Assembly: GCF_024763615.1 (NCBI RefSeq)
Contig: NC_077222.1
Location: 25,172,001 to 25,236,000, forward strand
DNA length: 64,000 nucleotides
Reading direction: 5' to 3'
Source: Phlebotomus papatasi
Taxonomy: Eukaryota; Arthropoda; Insecta; Diptera; Psychodidae
Shown: one piece after another, positions 1 to 11,095 of the stretch
Position numbering within the stretch: the first letter of the stretch is position 1
Layout of the letters: the number at the start of each line of letters is the position of its first letter
Notes under the pieces: model-generated
The model's input: the letters and a program-made list of their open reading frames with translations, nothing else
What the model was told of the DNA's origin: nothing
Database searches by the model: none
Program-made: the position numbers and the translations under genes

Positions 1-1644
1 GACTTATCAGTAAATTGATTTTTCCACCCAGGAAGCCACTGATTTCATTATTTTCATCACGATGATTCTCGACCAAGTGATCTCACTCATCCTCTCTGTG
101 TCATCTTCCCATTTAATTGCACACGAAGCCCACGAAATTGGGAGGTATTCATTTATCCATCCCATTGAGTTTAAGCAGCTATATATGAAGCAATTGAGTG
201 ACGAAAATTCGCGCAATACACAAATAAACTTTGACCTTCTCAATTCGGAGTTAGGCAGGTGTGATAATGCCAATGGGAGTCATTGATAACAAAATTTCAC
301 GTATACTCTTCAGGATAATGACTCTGAAGAGCAGCCAAAAAAGTCAAATAAAATTAATCGTGAGTGAATTTTAAATTAGTACACAGTATCATCATGTTTT
401 AATAACATTTTTTAGGTATTTTTTCCAAGAAGTACTCTTAAATAAAATAATATTTAAATAAATAATTTAGTGTACGTAATCAAGACTTCCTTTAAATCTT
501 GAATATTTCATTGCAAAAATAAAGAAATATTACGTAAGCAACTGTAAATACAGGTTATAAGCATTTATTTTAGCATCACCGATCGAAATTGAGAAGCATC
601 CCATGAATTATGCAGTTCGCAAAAATTTAATAAATTTCCGTTTTGTAGGAAGAACATTGTGTTATTCTTTTAATTGTCGTTGTGAAAAATATCACTTGGT
701 GGTTGCATTCAATGCAGAAATCTCATTAAATTTCTCTATTTAATTAAGTATCTCATTTGTGATAAATATTTCACGAGCTGAAGCCTGTAAATATAATCTT
801 AATGCAACTCCACTAATGATAAAACTTTAGAATTGACAGAGTGAAAGGAAATGGCACGAGTCAAGCCATTCTTGCAGAGATGAAGAGGTCAATGTAACTC
901 TCCACAATTCACGTTGGACAAATAAATTTGCTTTGATGAGGAAAGATGGTATAACACGTGAGATAAATTATAATTCTTACCAATAATTTATGTCGTCCTA
1001 TGATAGTTTTGTCTCCTCTAATCAGTAACGCTCAGCATAGAGTCATTATTGGCTTCCCTCTTTGAAACACGAACATGCACTCCAACTTTACCGCTGGACT
1101 CTATCTCTCATGAGAAATCTGCAAGAAGAAAGTAATAGATGAGTTGAGTTGGTTATTATAAATTGCTCAAGAGAATTATTTTATGACACTTTTATGAACA
1201 TTCAGTTAAGAAAACAAAAATGCAGAAACTTTGACTGGTACCAATGCAAATAGCATTTTATCGCAACACTCCCAGCAAAACCTCACCAAATGACGTTTTT
1301 AACTCTCAATAAACACAGTAATTAAATTATCCAAACCCATTCATATCATTCAGGCACGTAACAATGTTATAGCCTAATTTTAGTGAAGTACATTTTGATT
1401 TTGAAAGGATTCCATTAGTGGTTGAAAATTAATTTAAATAATATTGAATTAACTGAGCTTTCGTGACGGAAAAATTAATGTTTTTTTTTTGACCTCAAAA
1501 TGTAACAAATTTAGGATGTAATTAAGTAAAAAATGATTTTTCATAAAATTTAGGTTGTAATAACCTCAAAAGTACATGCAGAAGTTTATTTTTATTTCTC
1601 TGAATTGAAAATTTAAAAAGAAATACATTATGCAAGCAATGAGC
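1..1644. other. AT-rich DNA, no gene recognised
   Basis: Non-repetitive AT-rich sequence. Short open frames of 74 and 88 codons overlap on opposite strands at 7-286 and resemble nothing I know. A slightly less AT-rich patch lies at about 840-1120. I see no splice-bounded coding pattern, RNA gene or inverted-repeat element here. Confidence 0.5.
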
Positions 1645-3235
1645 AGATTAAAAGTAAAACAGATGAGTCGCTTTGATCGTCTGATCAGTGACGATCAGTC
1701 GCTTTAATCGGCTAATAAGTGCCGATAAATCGCTTTGATCGACTGATCAATAACGATCAGTCAGTCTGATCGACTGATCGGTATCCAAAGTAAGTCGACA
1801 TTGAGTGCCGATCTGCCGATCAGAATTAATGATCGTCTCCGATCAGCCGATCAATTTAAATGATCAAAGCTGAAAGCCAAAATTTACAAAAAATATTAAT
1901 AATTTAAAGTGTGGAGGCACAGAATTCCATGCCTGTAAACTTCTACATCAAATAGGCAAATTAAAGATACGGCTTCTGATGAACACTTGAAGTCCAAGCC
2001 GTAATATTTGGGAAAATTCGACTTTTTTTAAGCTGCCCCATCTACCAACGCTCAACGGTTCCCTATAATAATAGTGAGCGATCGTCACTAAACAGCCGAT
2101 CACAGCGAATTACCGGCGTAGAACAGCCGATCAAAGCGACTTGTCGGACCGTTTAGCTGATCATATAGACTGATCAGTGTGGTCAGCCAATTATGCAAAC
2201 TGACTGGTGCGATAAACCGATCATATTGACTGATCGGCGCCAATCAACCGGTCAGGATAATTCATCGGTGCGATCAAAGTGACTAATTGTAGCGACAAGC
2301 CGCTCACACTAACTAATCGGCGTCGATCACCCAGTCATGCAGAAAAATCGATGCGATCGGCCGATCACCGTGCCTGATTGGCGTTATTATCCGACCATGC
2401 AAATAGATCCATGCGATCAACCGATCAGAATTACACATTGACTCGATCAGCCGATCATGCGGGCAGTATGGGGAAATTAGACTTTTTCCAAGCTGCCTCA
2501 TCCCCGATGCTCAAGGATTCTCTATCATTAAAACGAATGATTGGCACTGAATAGCCGCTCAGAGTGACTTATTGAACCGATCAGCCGATCATACACACTG
2601 ATCGGTGCAATTCAAAAGCGTAACGATCAGAGTAACTAATTGTAGCGATAAGCAGATCACAGTGACTGATCGGCGCCAATCAGCCGATCATGCAGATTGA
2701 TCGATACGATCATCTGATCAAACTGACTGATTTACGCCCAAAAACCGATCATATAGATCAGAGGCGTGCAAGAACAGTTGAAATCTAATAAACGTCAATT
2801 GAAACATGTATGTCAATGGTCAAAACGCTACCAGAACAAACTTATTTTGACGTTTATTCAGTTTCAACGGTTCTTGCACACCTCTGAGATAGACTGTGAG
2901 AATATTAGACTTTTTTTAAGCTACCTTATTCCCCGACACTTAACGGTTTCCTATCATTAAAACGACTGATAGATACTGAACAGGCACTCGGAGTAACCTA
3001 TCCAACTGATTAACCATTCATACAGACTGGTCGGTGCGATCAGCCGATCAGAGTGACTGATTGTAGCGATAAGCCATTTACAGTGTCTAATCGGCGTCGA
3101 TCAACCGACCATACAGATGTGATCCGCGGATCACAGTGGCCGATTGATGCGATGAGTCGATCATACAGATAGATCTGTACGATCAGTCGATCAGAGTAAC
3201 TTATCGGCGCCGATCGGCGATAAGTTCCAAATAAA
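1645..3235. repeat. GATC-rich satellite with higher-order structure
   Basis: About 1.6 kb is built from degenerate units of roughly 30-40 bp around the words CCGATCA, ACTGATCGG and GCGATCA, so GATC and its palindromic neighbours recur dozens of times. A larger period is superimposed: a GATC-poor block starting GACTTTTT.. AAGCTGCC and running through CTATMATTAAAACGA-like words occurs near 2020, 2480 and 2908, a spacing of about 430-460 bp. The array is therefore three diverged higher-order units. A shorter island of the same sequence is found at 39430-39600. A 128-bp foldback element is inserted at 2759-2886. No coding potential was seen. Confidence 0.8.
2759..2886. mobile_element. hAT-like foldback MITE, 128 bp
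   Basis: Near-perfect inverted arms of about 39 bp begin CAGAGGCGTGCAAGAAC on the left and, read from the right end inward, CAGAGGTGTGCAAGAAC. Both arms continue with GTTGAAA and AATAAACGTCAA. The 8 bp outside the ends are ATATAGAT and AGATAGAC (6 of 8 match), as expected for an aged 8-bp hAT target duplication. The CAG start also fits hAT ends. It sits inside the GATC satellite, so it is younger than that array. It is too small to code for a transposase. Confidence 0.75.
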
Positions 3236-3460
3236 TGCTCTTAAATGGTTAATAGCGCTTAAAATACTTCAGAATATATTTTTTGTGACTTAACTGTCTT
3301 TACTGTTCATTTATCGAACTAACAAAGTTCTTTTAAGTTGCATAATTCAGTTTTAAAGATTTATTTTTTAAAATAAACAATCTACTTTACATTTAATTCC
3401 CTAATTCGAAACGCATTTCAAAATTTCAAAAATTTAAAGTTCCTTTTAAATCAATATCTA

Positions 3461-3712
3461 CACTGAGAAAAAACGGGGGTGCGATTAACTTTTCTCCTCA
3501 TAACTTTAACAGTTTTTAGGTGTAAATATATATCAACATTTTTTAATGTAAATTTTACACCTTTTTAAGGGTAAAATTAACATGAAAAAGGGTAACTTTA
3601 ACCCCTAATACACCTCAAAAGCATAATATTTACACCGATTTCGGATCAATACTGCAGGGTAAAATAAACATTTTCGGAATGTTATTTTAACTTTTTCGGA
3701 TTTCTTTCAGTG
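3461..3712 (+). mobile_element. CACTGA-ended TIR MITE, copy 1
   Basis: A 252-bp element starts CACTGAGAAAAA and ends TTTCTTTCAGTG. Its interior contains paired words such as GGTGTAAA, TTTTACACC, AGGGTAA and TTTACCC. An inverted second copy lies at 16879-17133 and shares its ends, its interior order and its length (255 bp). No clear target duplication is visible at either copy, so the superfamily is not assigned; the CACTG start would be compatible with a Transib-like end, but that is only a guess. Confidence 0.75.
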
Positions 3713-5221
3713 TTGTTTTTAAAAATTTACTTATAGCAGAATAAGCAATTAGTTGCTCTATATTTCAAAAAAAAAAAAAAATTTAATAATAATTTGTTTA
3801 TCTCAAGCCTGAATTATAACCAAATTGGGAATTTTTACCAAAAAAATTACCATAAATTGTTCACATATTTCCAATCTGGAAAAGGAATAAAAATTGCTAT
3901 GAACATAAAACAAAATCATAAAAATATAAATATCAATTCAAATTTAATTCAAAAAACTATTTCTTTTAGTCAATTAAACCGTAAAATAGACGTGTCATCA
4001 TAAATAAATACCTGCAATTCAGTGAAATGCAAAAATAGCAAACAAACGATCCATCAATTAATAAATATTTCCGCAAAAATAATTATGTATACAAATGTTA
4101 AAGTAATATTAACACCTTGTTACATGAAGTAATTTTGCAATATAGCAGAAAATTGTAAACAAAAATGCCACCACATTCCCTAAGCAAATAACAAAAAAAA
4201 AATTGAATGCAGAAGTTTCAAATGGCTATTGTGAAATATTAAATGAATATTTTATGCAATATTTTCTGTCTGCTGGAATTAAATTATGTTTGAGTTCTAT
4301 ACATCAAAATAGCTCTTTTTTGTATCTCTCTCTTTGTCAATTGTGAGTTAAAACCACAGAACAATTTAAAATAATATTGGGATTTATGATCTACAAATAG
4401 CAATGCTTGGTGCAACGTTGAAAAATCACGCATTATAGTGTTTGAGTTAAAAAATTCTTTTATGACAATTTGTAGGATGGAAGATTATATGGGATATTTT
4501 GTGCGAGATCAATTGAAAATTGTGGAATTCTTTCGCATATTCCCCTTGACATTTGGGTGTGTCTCGTGAAATTCCATTTGCATAGTCATTTTGAAAAGAC
4601 AGCGACGTGCAGAAAGGTCCCAATCCTCTCCTAGAGGCCTCTAACAATGGCTAAAAGAGCAATTCACGGGCATATCCATTGTGCACTTCACCAGCATAAA
4701 TTCTATGCACATTGCATTAGAGATGAATCTCTTTCTCCCTCACTTCTTCCACCTTGCATACAAAACCATGAAAATGGACATCGTGTGTGATTCTTGGGTG
4801 GAACAACAATTTGATTGACGTCGAAATTACGGTGGCTATTGGAATCAATTTTGCATTCTTGACATGAGCCATCTCAATATGACACATTCTTCTAAAGTCT
4901 CCCAAGTGGAAGATGAAAATCTCTTGAGAATTCTATTCTCAAAGTACTTTTATTCCTCTATTTCTCACTTGCAATTTGCGTTATCTATATGCTCTACACT
5001 CAGGAAAAACATGGTAATACGCTTGTTATGGTTTTAAGAAACAAAAAGAGGGGCATAAAAAAATAAACAAGAATGGGAATGGCTTTCTAAAAGCAATTTT
5101 TCAGTCTGATAGAACTGATGAAATGGTCTGGGATTTTCGGCGGGAGCAATATATAAAATGGGAGTGGCCTAAAAGGTCAAGTTGAAAGTAATTGTTTTAC
5201 CTTCCCTCGTTTTTATAGGGT
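3713..5221. other. AT-rich DNA, no gene recognised
   Basis: It includes a 15-bp A tract near 3767 and a less AT-rich patch at about 4500-4920 with short minus-strand frames of 62 and 66 codons that match no known family. No RNA gene or terminal-repeat element was seen. Confidence 0.45.
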
Positions 5222-5342
5222 TCATACATGATTAGATACTAAATCAAGGACTTTGAGTACTGCAGTGCACATACTCATAAGTAAGAGTGGCTTCATAATA
5301 AGCATGATATCAAAGAGAGCGTGGTAAATTTGACCGCTTTTC
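5222..5342 (+). repeat. dispersed direct repeat, copy A
   Basis: This ~120-bp stretch runs from TTCATACATGATTAGATAC to GGTAAATTTGACCGC. It aligns in the same orientation with 5990-6110, sharing GATTAGA.AC.AAATCA, GTGCA.ATACTCA.AAGT and AAATTTGA. It is moderately diverged, about 770 bp apart, and of unknown class. Confidence 0.55.
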
Positions 5343-6889
5343 ATGGCTCAAAACTATCAAAATGCGAATTTAAAAATTAAACGATAATAAGAACGACTTT
5401 CTGAAACAATTTCCTATAGTGTAATATAAAACGGTTTGGAAATTTAGACGAGATCAATATAAATAATGGGCGTGGCTTAAAAGGCGAAGTGAAGAATACA
5501 CTCAGTCTCGGCATTAAGTCCTTCGGGATTATGCACCTGACGGAATTATGCACATACAATTATGCAAGTTTTCCTACCCTTGGGAGTCAATTTATAAAAT
5601 CATTTTTGAAATACACCTGAATGTATACTATGTTGCGACGCGGGAAATTTGAATACGTTTTGCTACTTTTTCAGAATAAAACTTTAATTTCTTTTATTAA
5701 GGTAAATTTTTTAAATATTCTAATTCTAACCAATTATTGAAGAATTCTGGCCAAAAAGTACTGTTTGTTAATGTATTTCTATTAAACAGTTGAATCTTTT
5801 TGTTTGAACTACTTTTACTCCGCGCGAAATTCGTTCTACGGTCGATTTATTCAAAAGAAAGCCCCTGCGAGTATGCAAATTTTCTCAATGCTTAATGCCA
5901 TTTCACGAGTTTTTTCGGTCCCGAAAATGTGCATAATGCCGGGATCTATTGTAATTGCCTCACTTTGCCAAATTTTTACAGGATTCTTTAAGGATTAGAG
6001 ACAAAATCAGGAATTTTGGGTACGCTGGTGCATATACTCAGAAGTGAAAATGATTTCTTATAAACATGATTTTAATAAGGACGTGGAAAATTTGATCCTT
6101 CCTTCCTCTTAAACGCATAACAATCGTTGGAGGAAAAGCTCAGAATTAAACCATTGTATCGATTGTATCGTACTATTTGGATGTATGTAATTGCTGGATA
6201 CTTCAAAATTCATGTTGTATTTAGCCCCACCCTCACAATTTTTAATAAACTTAACATTTCTAACCTAAAAGTCTCTTGAAATGCATTTCAAAAATTGGCA
6301 TGACGATTTGCGGTAGATTTATTTCAAAACGCTAATTTAATGAAAAATTTAATACAGTCCAATAAAAGTGTTATAAAATTGCCCTGCAAATTCTGGGCGT
6401 GGTTTATTTTTCTTGTAAAAATTATGGGCGTGGCTTGCTCTAGGAGCTTTACATTATTCTTCTAGTAAAATCTTCTAGGGATTGAGCTTACTCAATCAGG
6501 AGAATCTACTTAAAAATTAAAATTTAAGTCTCGACAAAGTGAAGAGACTGGGTTTCGACCATTTTCTTTATCAATAAAGTCAAAGGTGAGGTATCGGTTT
6601 AAAACATCAAAGCACCAAGAAAAACCAATTGTAAAATTTACAAAAGAAAATACAAATGTTTTTATTTTGTACTTTAAAGCTCTCTGATCCAACAACTGTT
6701 GAAGACTCTGTTACAGAGCATAAATTAGACCGCAAACGCTACCTTTGACTTTATTGTAGTACAATAAGGGTAAAATCTAAATTTGGAGAAAATTTGAATA
6801 ATTTCTAATTTACAGTCAGTTAACGTGTTATCCTATTTTCCGAAAATAGAACGGAATTATTTGCACTTAAAATTTAATTTTATGATTTA
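5343..6889. other. decayed repeats with GGGCGTGGC words
   Basis: The word GGGCGTGGCTT or a close variant recurs near 5467, 6398 and 6425, and a GGGAGTGGCCT variant precedes it near 5160. Each is followed by AAAAGG or TTTATTT-type sequence, which suggests several old copies of one mobile repeat. Copy B of the 120-bp direct repeat lies at 5990-6110. No element ends or coding regions could be defined. Confidence 0.4.
5990..6110 (+). repeat. dispersed direct repeat, copy B
   Basis: The partner of 5222-5342. It reads GGATTAGAGACAAAATCAGG to GGAAAATTTGATCC, with many substitutions and few gaps relative to copy A. Confidence 0.55.
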
Positions 6890-7103
6890 GGAGGAAGAGG
6901 GGCACCTTTGAAAAGGGGGACCTTTGAAATTGGGATTTTTCACCATCTTCTAAATAAAATTGAGCCTTATTGTGATTTAATTTATCTGCACAAACAGATT
7001 GAGAAGCTAAATAACATTATGATATGGCTCACTTCCACTTAAACATACGAGAAAAATCCCAATTTCAAAGGTGACCCACTTTCAAAAGTGCCCCACTTCC
7101 CCC
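6890..7103. mobile_element. TA-flanked GGGGGAAGTGGGG MITE, copy 1
   Basis: A 214-bp element flanked by TA at 6888-6889 and 7104-7105. The left arm has GGGGCACCTTTGAAA and TTTGAAATTGGGATTTTT; the right arm ends TTTCAAAAGTGCCCC then ACTTCCCCC. The unpaired centre contains CAACAGATTGAGAAGC-like sequence and CATTATGATATGGCTCA. The copy at 37919-38132 is also exactly 214 bp with the same centre. A TA duplication and GGG ends fit a Tc1/mariner-type (IS630) MITE, though no transposase is present to prove it. Confidence 0.82.
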
Positions 7104-7105
7104 TA

Positions 7106-9988
7106 TTGATGTATTTAGGTCTGTCTAAACTTACAATACGAATTAGTGGAAAATGAATGAATATCTTCTTTGACTGCTATTAATATTTCGCTCTTTAAAC
7201 TTTTAAACGGCTGCCCTTTCAAGAAAAAATAGTCACAAAAATGAGTCCAAACAAATCGCTAAAAATTCACTGATAGTAACAACTTCTTTTCCCGCAAGAG
7301 GGCTCTGTTTTTTCCCACTAGAGGTGCTGGCAACAGTTTTTAATTTTATTTTAAAACCTTAGTCAAAAAGTGATACCAAAATATAAATGGAATTGATAAA
7401 GGTCTAATATCCCATGGATTTTTAAATAAAATTTCTTCGTCTGTCGTACGCTATTATATGGAAAACGTGTCTTTGCTAATACTTAAAAACACTGTTGCGT
7501 CTTCACTAATATACAGAAAGATATTTTGTGTAGAAGTACTTGTGAACTGTATTAAAATACATTTTCTTTTTTATATAAAAATAGAATTTTGGTTCAACAC
7601 AACGCGTACCAAAATTTCTTAAGGATGCTTATTCTTAAGGATGCTTATCTTCCATTTATATTTCTATTTATAATTTATAGTTTTTGTTATAAAAATATGC
7701 ATTTAGTATCTACAACAAACGGTCTTTCATTTTCATTCACCTTTAAGTAATTGCTGTATCATTTTTTTTTAATTTTTAAAGCAAGTAAAAATAAATGGGC
7801 TGACTTAAGAGGTCTTCAGATTATAGTTTTAGCCCAGGTCTAAACATTTTAAATAGCTAGGTCTGAAACCCGCATTAACCATCAAACAGTTAGCTGAGAC
7901 ACACACTAGATAGTTTAAAAAATTGAAAGATGCTTTAATCAATTAGTTTAGTAAGTTAAAATTATTGTGTTAATTCTTAAACATATTTTCCACAGTGCTT
8001 TCGACATTACTTTCAAGTCGATGTAATGTTATTGATCTGCTCACGGAAGTCAACCCCAATAGCACAGACTATAACTTATATGGTATGTGTCTTTGCTGTT
8101 TTTCTAAATCTTACTCTTATAATACAGTTAAAATTATTCGAATTTTGTTCGTTCTTGATTTTAACCCTTATGATACGGGATAAATCTACTACAATTTTTC
8201 TGAGTGCATATATTTCTTTTAGAGTTTCACAGGCACCTTTCACGTTGTATCTCAATTGAAAGAGATGGCAAAAGTAGTCGGCAAAGGCTATAGAACCTCC
8301 TTTGAGAATGCTCAAAGATTGCCATTGAGGAAAATTCAATATTCACCTATGAAGAGGTGATGACCTGAAGAATGTTCCTCTTTCAAGAGCAGAATTGCAT
8401 GAAAAATAGTCTCTCTAGGGACATTACCCAAAAGGATTTTGCATTTATGGAAATATTCCAGGACAAAATGGGGATATTGTGTGTATAAGTTGAACACGAA
8501 ATTGTTCGTGGACGAAAGCATAAATGCAATAAATCCCTTGTCTAGGCAATAAATTATTCTAGTACCACTTAAGGGGGTACTCCATGACTATACAAAAAAA
8601 ATAGAAATGTTGGGCAACAAGGGGGTGTGGCATGTGAAAAAAGAGGCACAATTAAAAAATTCTCAAGCAAATATAGGTCAAAATATTTATAAAATTAAAA
8701 TTATCACGAGAGGCAATGGAGAAGGAAAAGTTCTTGGTGCTCAAGTGGTACAACATCAAATTGTCTGGCCATGTGCCAACGATAATTTTCTAAAGAGCTG
8801 AGGCATTCTGCAGCAAAGTTTTTCGGCTGTTTTAATTAGTTAGCCCACAAATACCACAATAATATGCTTTGACTACAAGGGGGCATTTTTACCACAAAAT
8901 TTCCTGATAAAAAATTACTCTCTTGGGTTCACTTTGTCTCCCTAAATTCTGGTCATTTTTCACTGAATGTCCAGCAATTCCCTGAGGACACAATTGGCTA
9001 GAAGAACCTCTGATCATAGCTAATGGATCATAATTAGCTGGAGTTTTAGGAGACCAAGTGCAAAGGCGTGATTTGAGGCGGTTTGTAAAATTAATTAGAT
9101 TTCTGTGATTGCCTAGGGCTTCTATAGAGATTGTGGGCATCCCGATCCATTAGGAATACCACGATTTTTGATTTCATGCCGTCAAATTGTGTCATCCATA
9201 ATTTATTTGGAAAGTTTTTAGCAGTCACGATAATCCACCTAATCTCTACATTTCCTCACACTCCAATCATTCAGACGCTGTTCCGCCTCATTTTCATCTC
9301 CAAGAGCATCCTCCCACAATCACAGAAGATTTCTATAAAGGGGATATCAAGTGCTGAATTGGGAGGAATTTTTCCACCTTGTACACACAGAAGTATCTTA
9401 TTTTATATCCCGTGTCAGAAAGTCTCTAATGACGAAAACAATACTTCTCTTAAGGAAGTGCTTTTCCATCACAATAATGTGCTCATTTTGATGGAAAATT
9501 CTCAATTAGTCTTCCCTTTCCAAATTCATTTTGTTTCTGGAAGTTTACTACCCTCCCACCTTTCTGGTTTGATAATTTCTTATAAACATGAATCAGGTAT
9601 TAAATTGTGATATAATGAAGGTATGGAGTAATTGAATTCAACCCTTAAGATATGATATAAGGTTTCTGTTATATTTATTTTGTATCAAAAATTGTTCTGA
9701 AGTAAATGTTACGTTGTAAATAACATTTAACTTTACTCTTGCACCCGTAATGTAGGCAAACGTATTTCTTCTGCTTTTCGTACTTAGATGGCTTATTTCT
9801 CGGATCCTACTGAACCGATTAAATTCTTGACAATGAACAAGTTAAAGGCCTTTGAATGTACGTTAATTCTCTAAAACCAGTACAGTTTATAGGAGTAACA
9901 CCAAAAGCGTTACAGTATAATTATTTCAGAACAGACGGAAACAGTTTAAAAATCGCGAAAAAAAGATCATCTGTATCTTCAGCATTTT
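7106..9988. other. unique AT-rich DNA, no gene recognised
   Basis: The longest open frame is 159 codons on the plus strand at 9131-9610. It has no recognisable domain, runs through low-complexity hydrophobic residues and has no evident splice context, so I do not call it a gene. Less AT-rich patches at about 8250-8520 and 8890-9600 might be regulatory sequence, but nothing specific supports that. Confidence 0.4.
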
Positions 9989-9989
9989 C

Positions 9990-10827
9990 AGTTGAGATTC
10001 TTCACAATCTCATCTCACTCTTGTGGTTCGAGGTGAAATCCGATCTCATCAAAACGGGCCCAAGTTTTGGATCGAAACATTTTGACACTCATGGATCACG
10101 TATATCATCATATGCGCCAAAAATAAATTTTCGTGGACGTCTCGTTCTATCCTGTCCAGAGTAAAAACGCTTCTGGAGAGATAACGGAAAGAAACATCAA
10201 CAAGCGGTTTTCGGCAAAGGTTAAATGTCGATCGGCCGCTAAAAAGAGATGATATCAGGATATACTTCCGCCCCCCTTCTGGCATTTTAGAACATCCCCA
10301 AATTTTGTTTTCTCAATTACTCAGCCCCTATGGCATCGATCGGGCACAAATTTTAATATCTTATAGCTGAGCCTAAGAGCTTTTGACTAAAAAAAATAAG
10401 CCCCCTCCGGCCCGACTGACCCGAGCCATAAGGGGTCAAAAACTTTATTTTGAAACAGTCATATAAGGTAAAGTGCCCTCAAGTCGACCGGTTCCTCAAT
10501 TCAAACGGTTCCTCAATTCGACCGGTAAAGTTATTTATTCAATTTATTTATATTTGCACTAATATTTGACGTATGATCTAACATTAATAGGTCAATTACT
10601 CCGTAAGTAAATACGAATCAGGGACAATTTTATAGAAATTCACCATTAAAATATTCAAATATTGACCCACCGGTCGAGTCGAGGAATCGGTCGACTCGAG
10701 GGCACTTTACCTTATCTATTTGCAATTGTCGGAATTTGATCAATGATGGCGTTTTGGAAAGATCTTGTGAAATGCTACAACTCTTCTGAACACGCCAATT
10801 TCATCCGGTTTAATAAAGCGTCTGACT
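9990..10827 (+). mobile_element. decayed relative of the 1.82-kb repeat
   Basis: It begins with the same kind of terminal hairpin as the two full copies: TGAGATTCTTCACAATCTCA here, against TGAGATTCTTAACAATCTCA there. Landmarks follow in the same order: CGGTTTTCGGCAAAGGTTA (10203-10221), a GGCATTTT block, TTTTGTTTTCTCAAT, CCCCTATGGCATCGA, TTATAGCTGAGCC and GACCCGAGCCATAAGGGGTC. The similarity resumes after the TA-flanked MITE (10466-10712) with GTCGGAATTTGAT and CTTGTGAAATGCTACAACT. It stops at the hAT MITE, so the right half is missing or unrecognisable. Divergence is high, so this is an older insertion than the other two. Confidence 0.8.
10466..10712. mobile_element. TA-flanked TIR MITE, AGGTAAAGTGCCCTC ends
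   Basis: A 247-bp element. The left arm AGGTAAAGTGCCCTCAAGTC and the inward-read right arm AGGTAAAGTGCCCTCGAGTC continue as inverted repeats for about 50 bp, including CGACCGGTTCCTC. TA flanks both sides (10464-10465 and 10713-10714). It interrupts the decayed 1.8-kb-family copy between the counterparts of CATA and ACTCCGGTTCTAA, so it is younger than that copy. Confidence 0.85.
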
Positions 10828-11095
10828 CAGGGGCATGACTTTTCCTATGTTTCCCATATGTTTTTAGCGTGCCGAAAAAACTTTTGAGTTTATTCGGTAT
10901 TTTCTATCATTGTGGAATGAATTAGCAAAAAATACTCATACAAAATAAAAGCCGATTTAATATAGAATGGGCAACCTAAAACCCCAAATTGGCAACCTAC
11001 GTAGTTTCGGAGATATCTCGTGATATGCGTACGAAAACAGGAAAAAATTTACACTAAAACTGGTTCCATTTTTCAGAGCTAATGTAACCCCCTTG
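10828..11095 (+). mobile_element. 268-bp hAT MITE, copy 1
   Basis: It starts CAGGGGCATGACTTTTCCTA and ends GCTAATGTAACCCCCTTG. It is the same length (268 bp) as the copies at 55381-55648 and 60602-60869 and colinear with them. Flanking octamers GTCTGACT and ATCTACCT match at 5 of 8 positions, consistent with an aged target duplication. It is placed in the hAT superfamily because the two other copies have perfect 8-bp duplications. It is non-autonomous. Confidence 0.85.

Noticed and set aside
9131..9610. 159-codon plus-strand frame as a gene
   Set aside because: Composition is low-complexity and hydrophobic, with no motif, no splice context and no RNA evidence.
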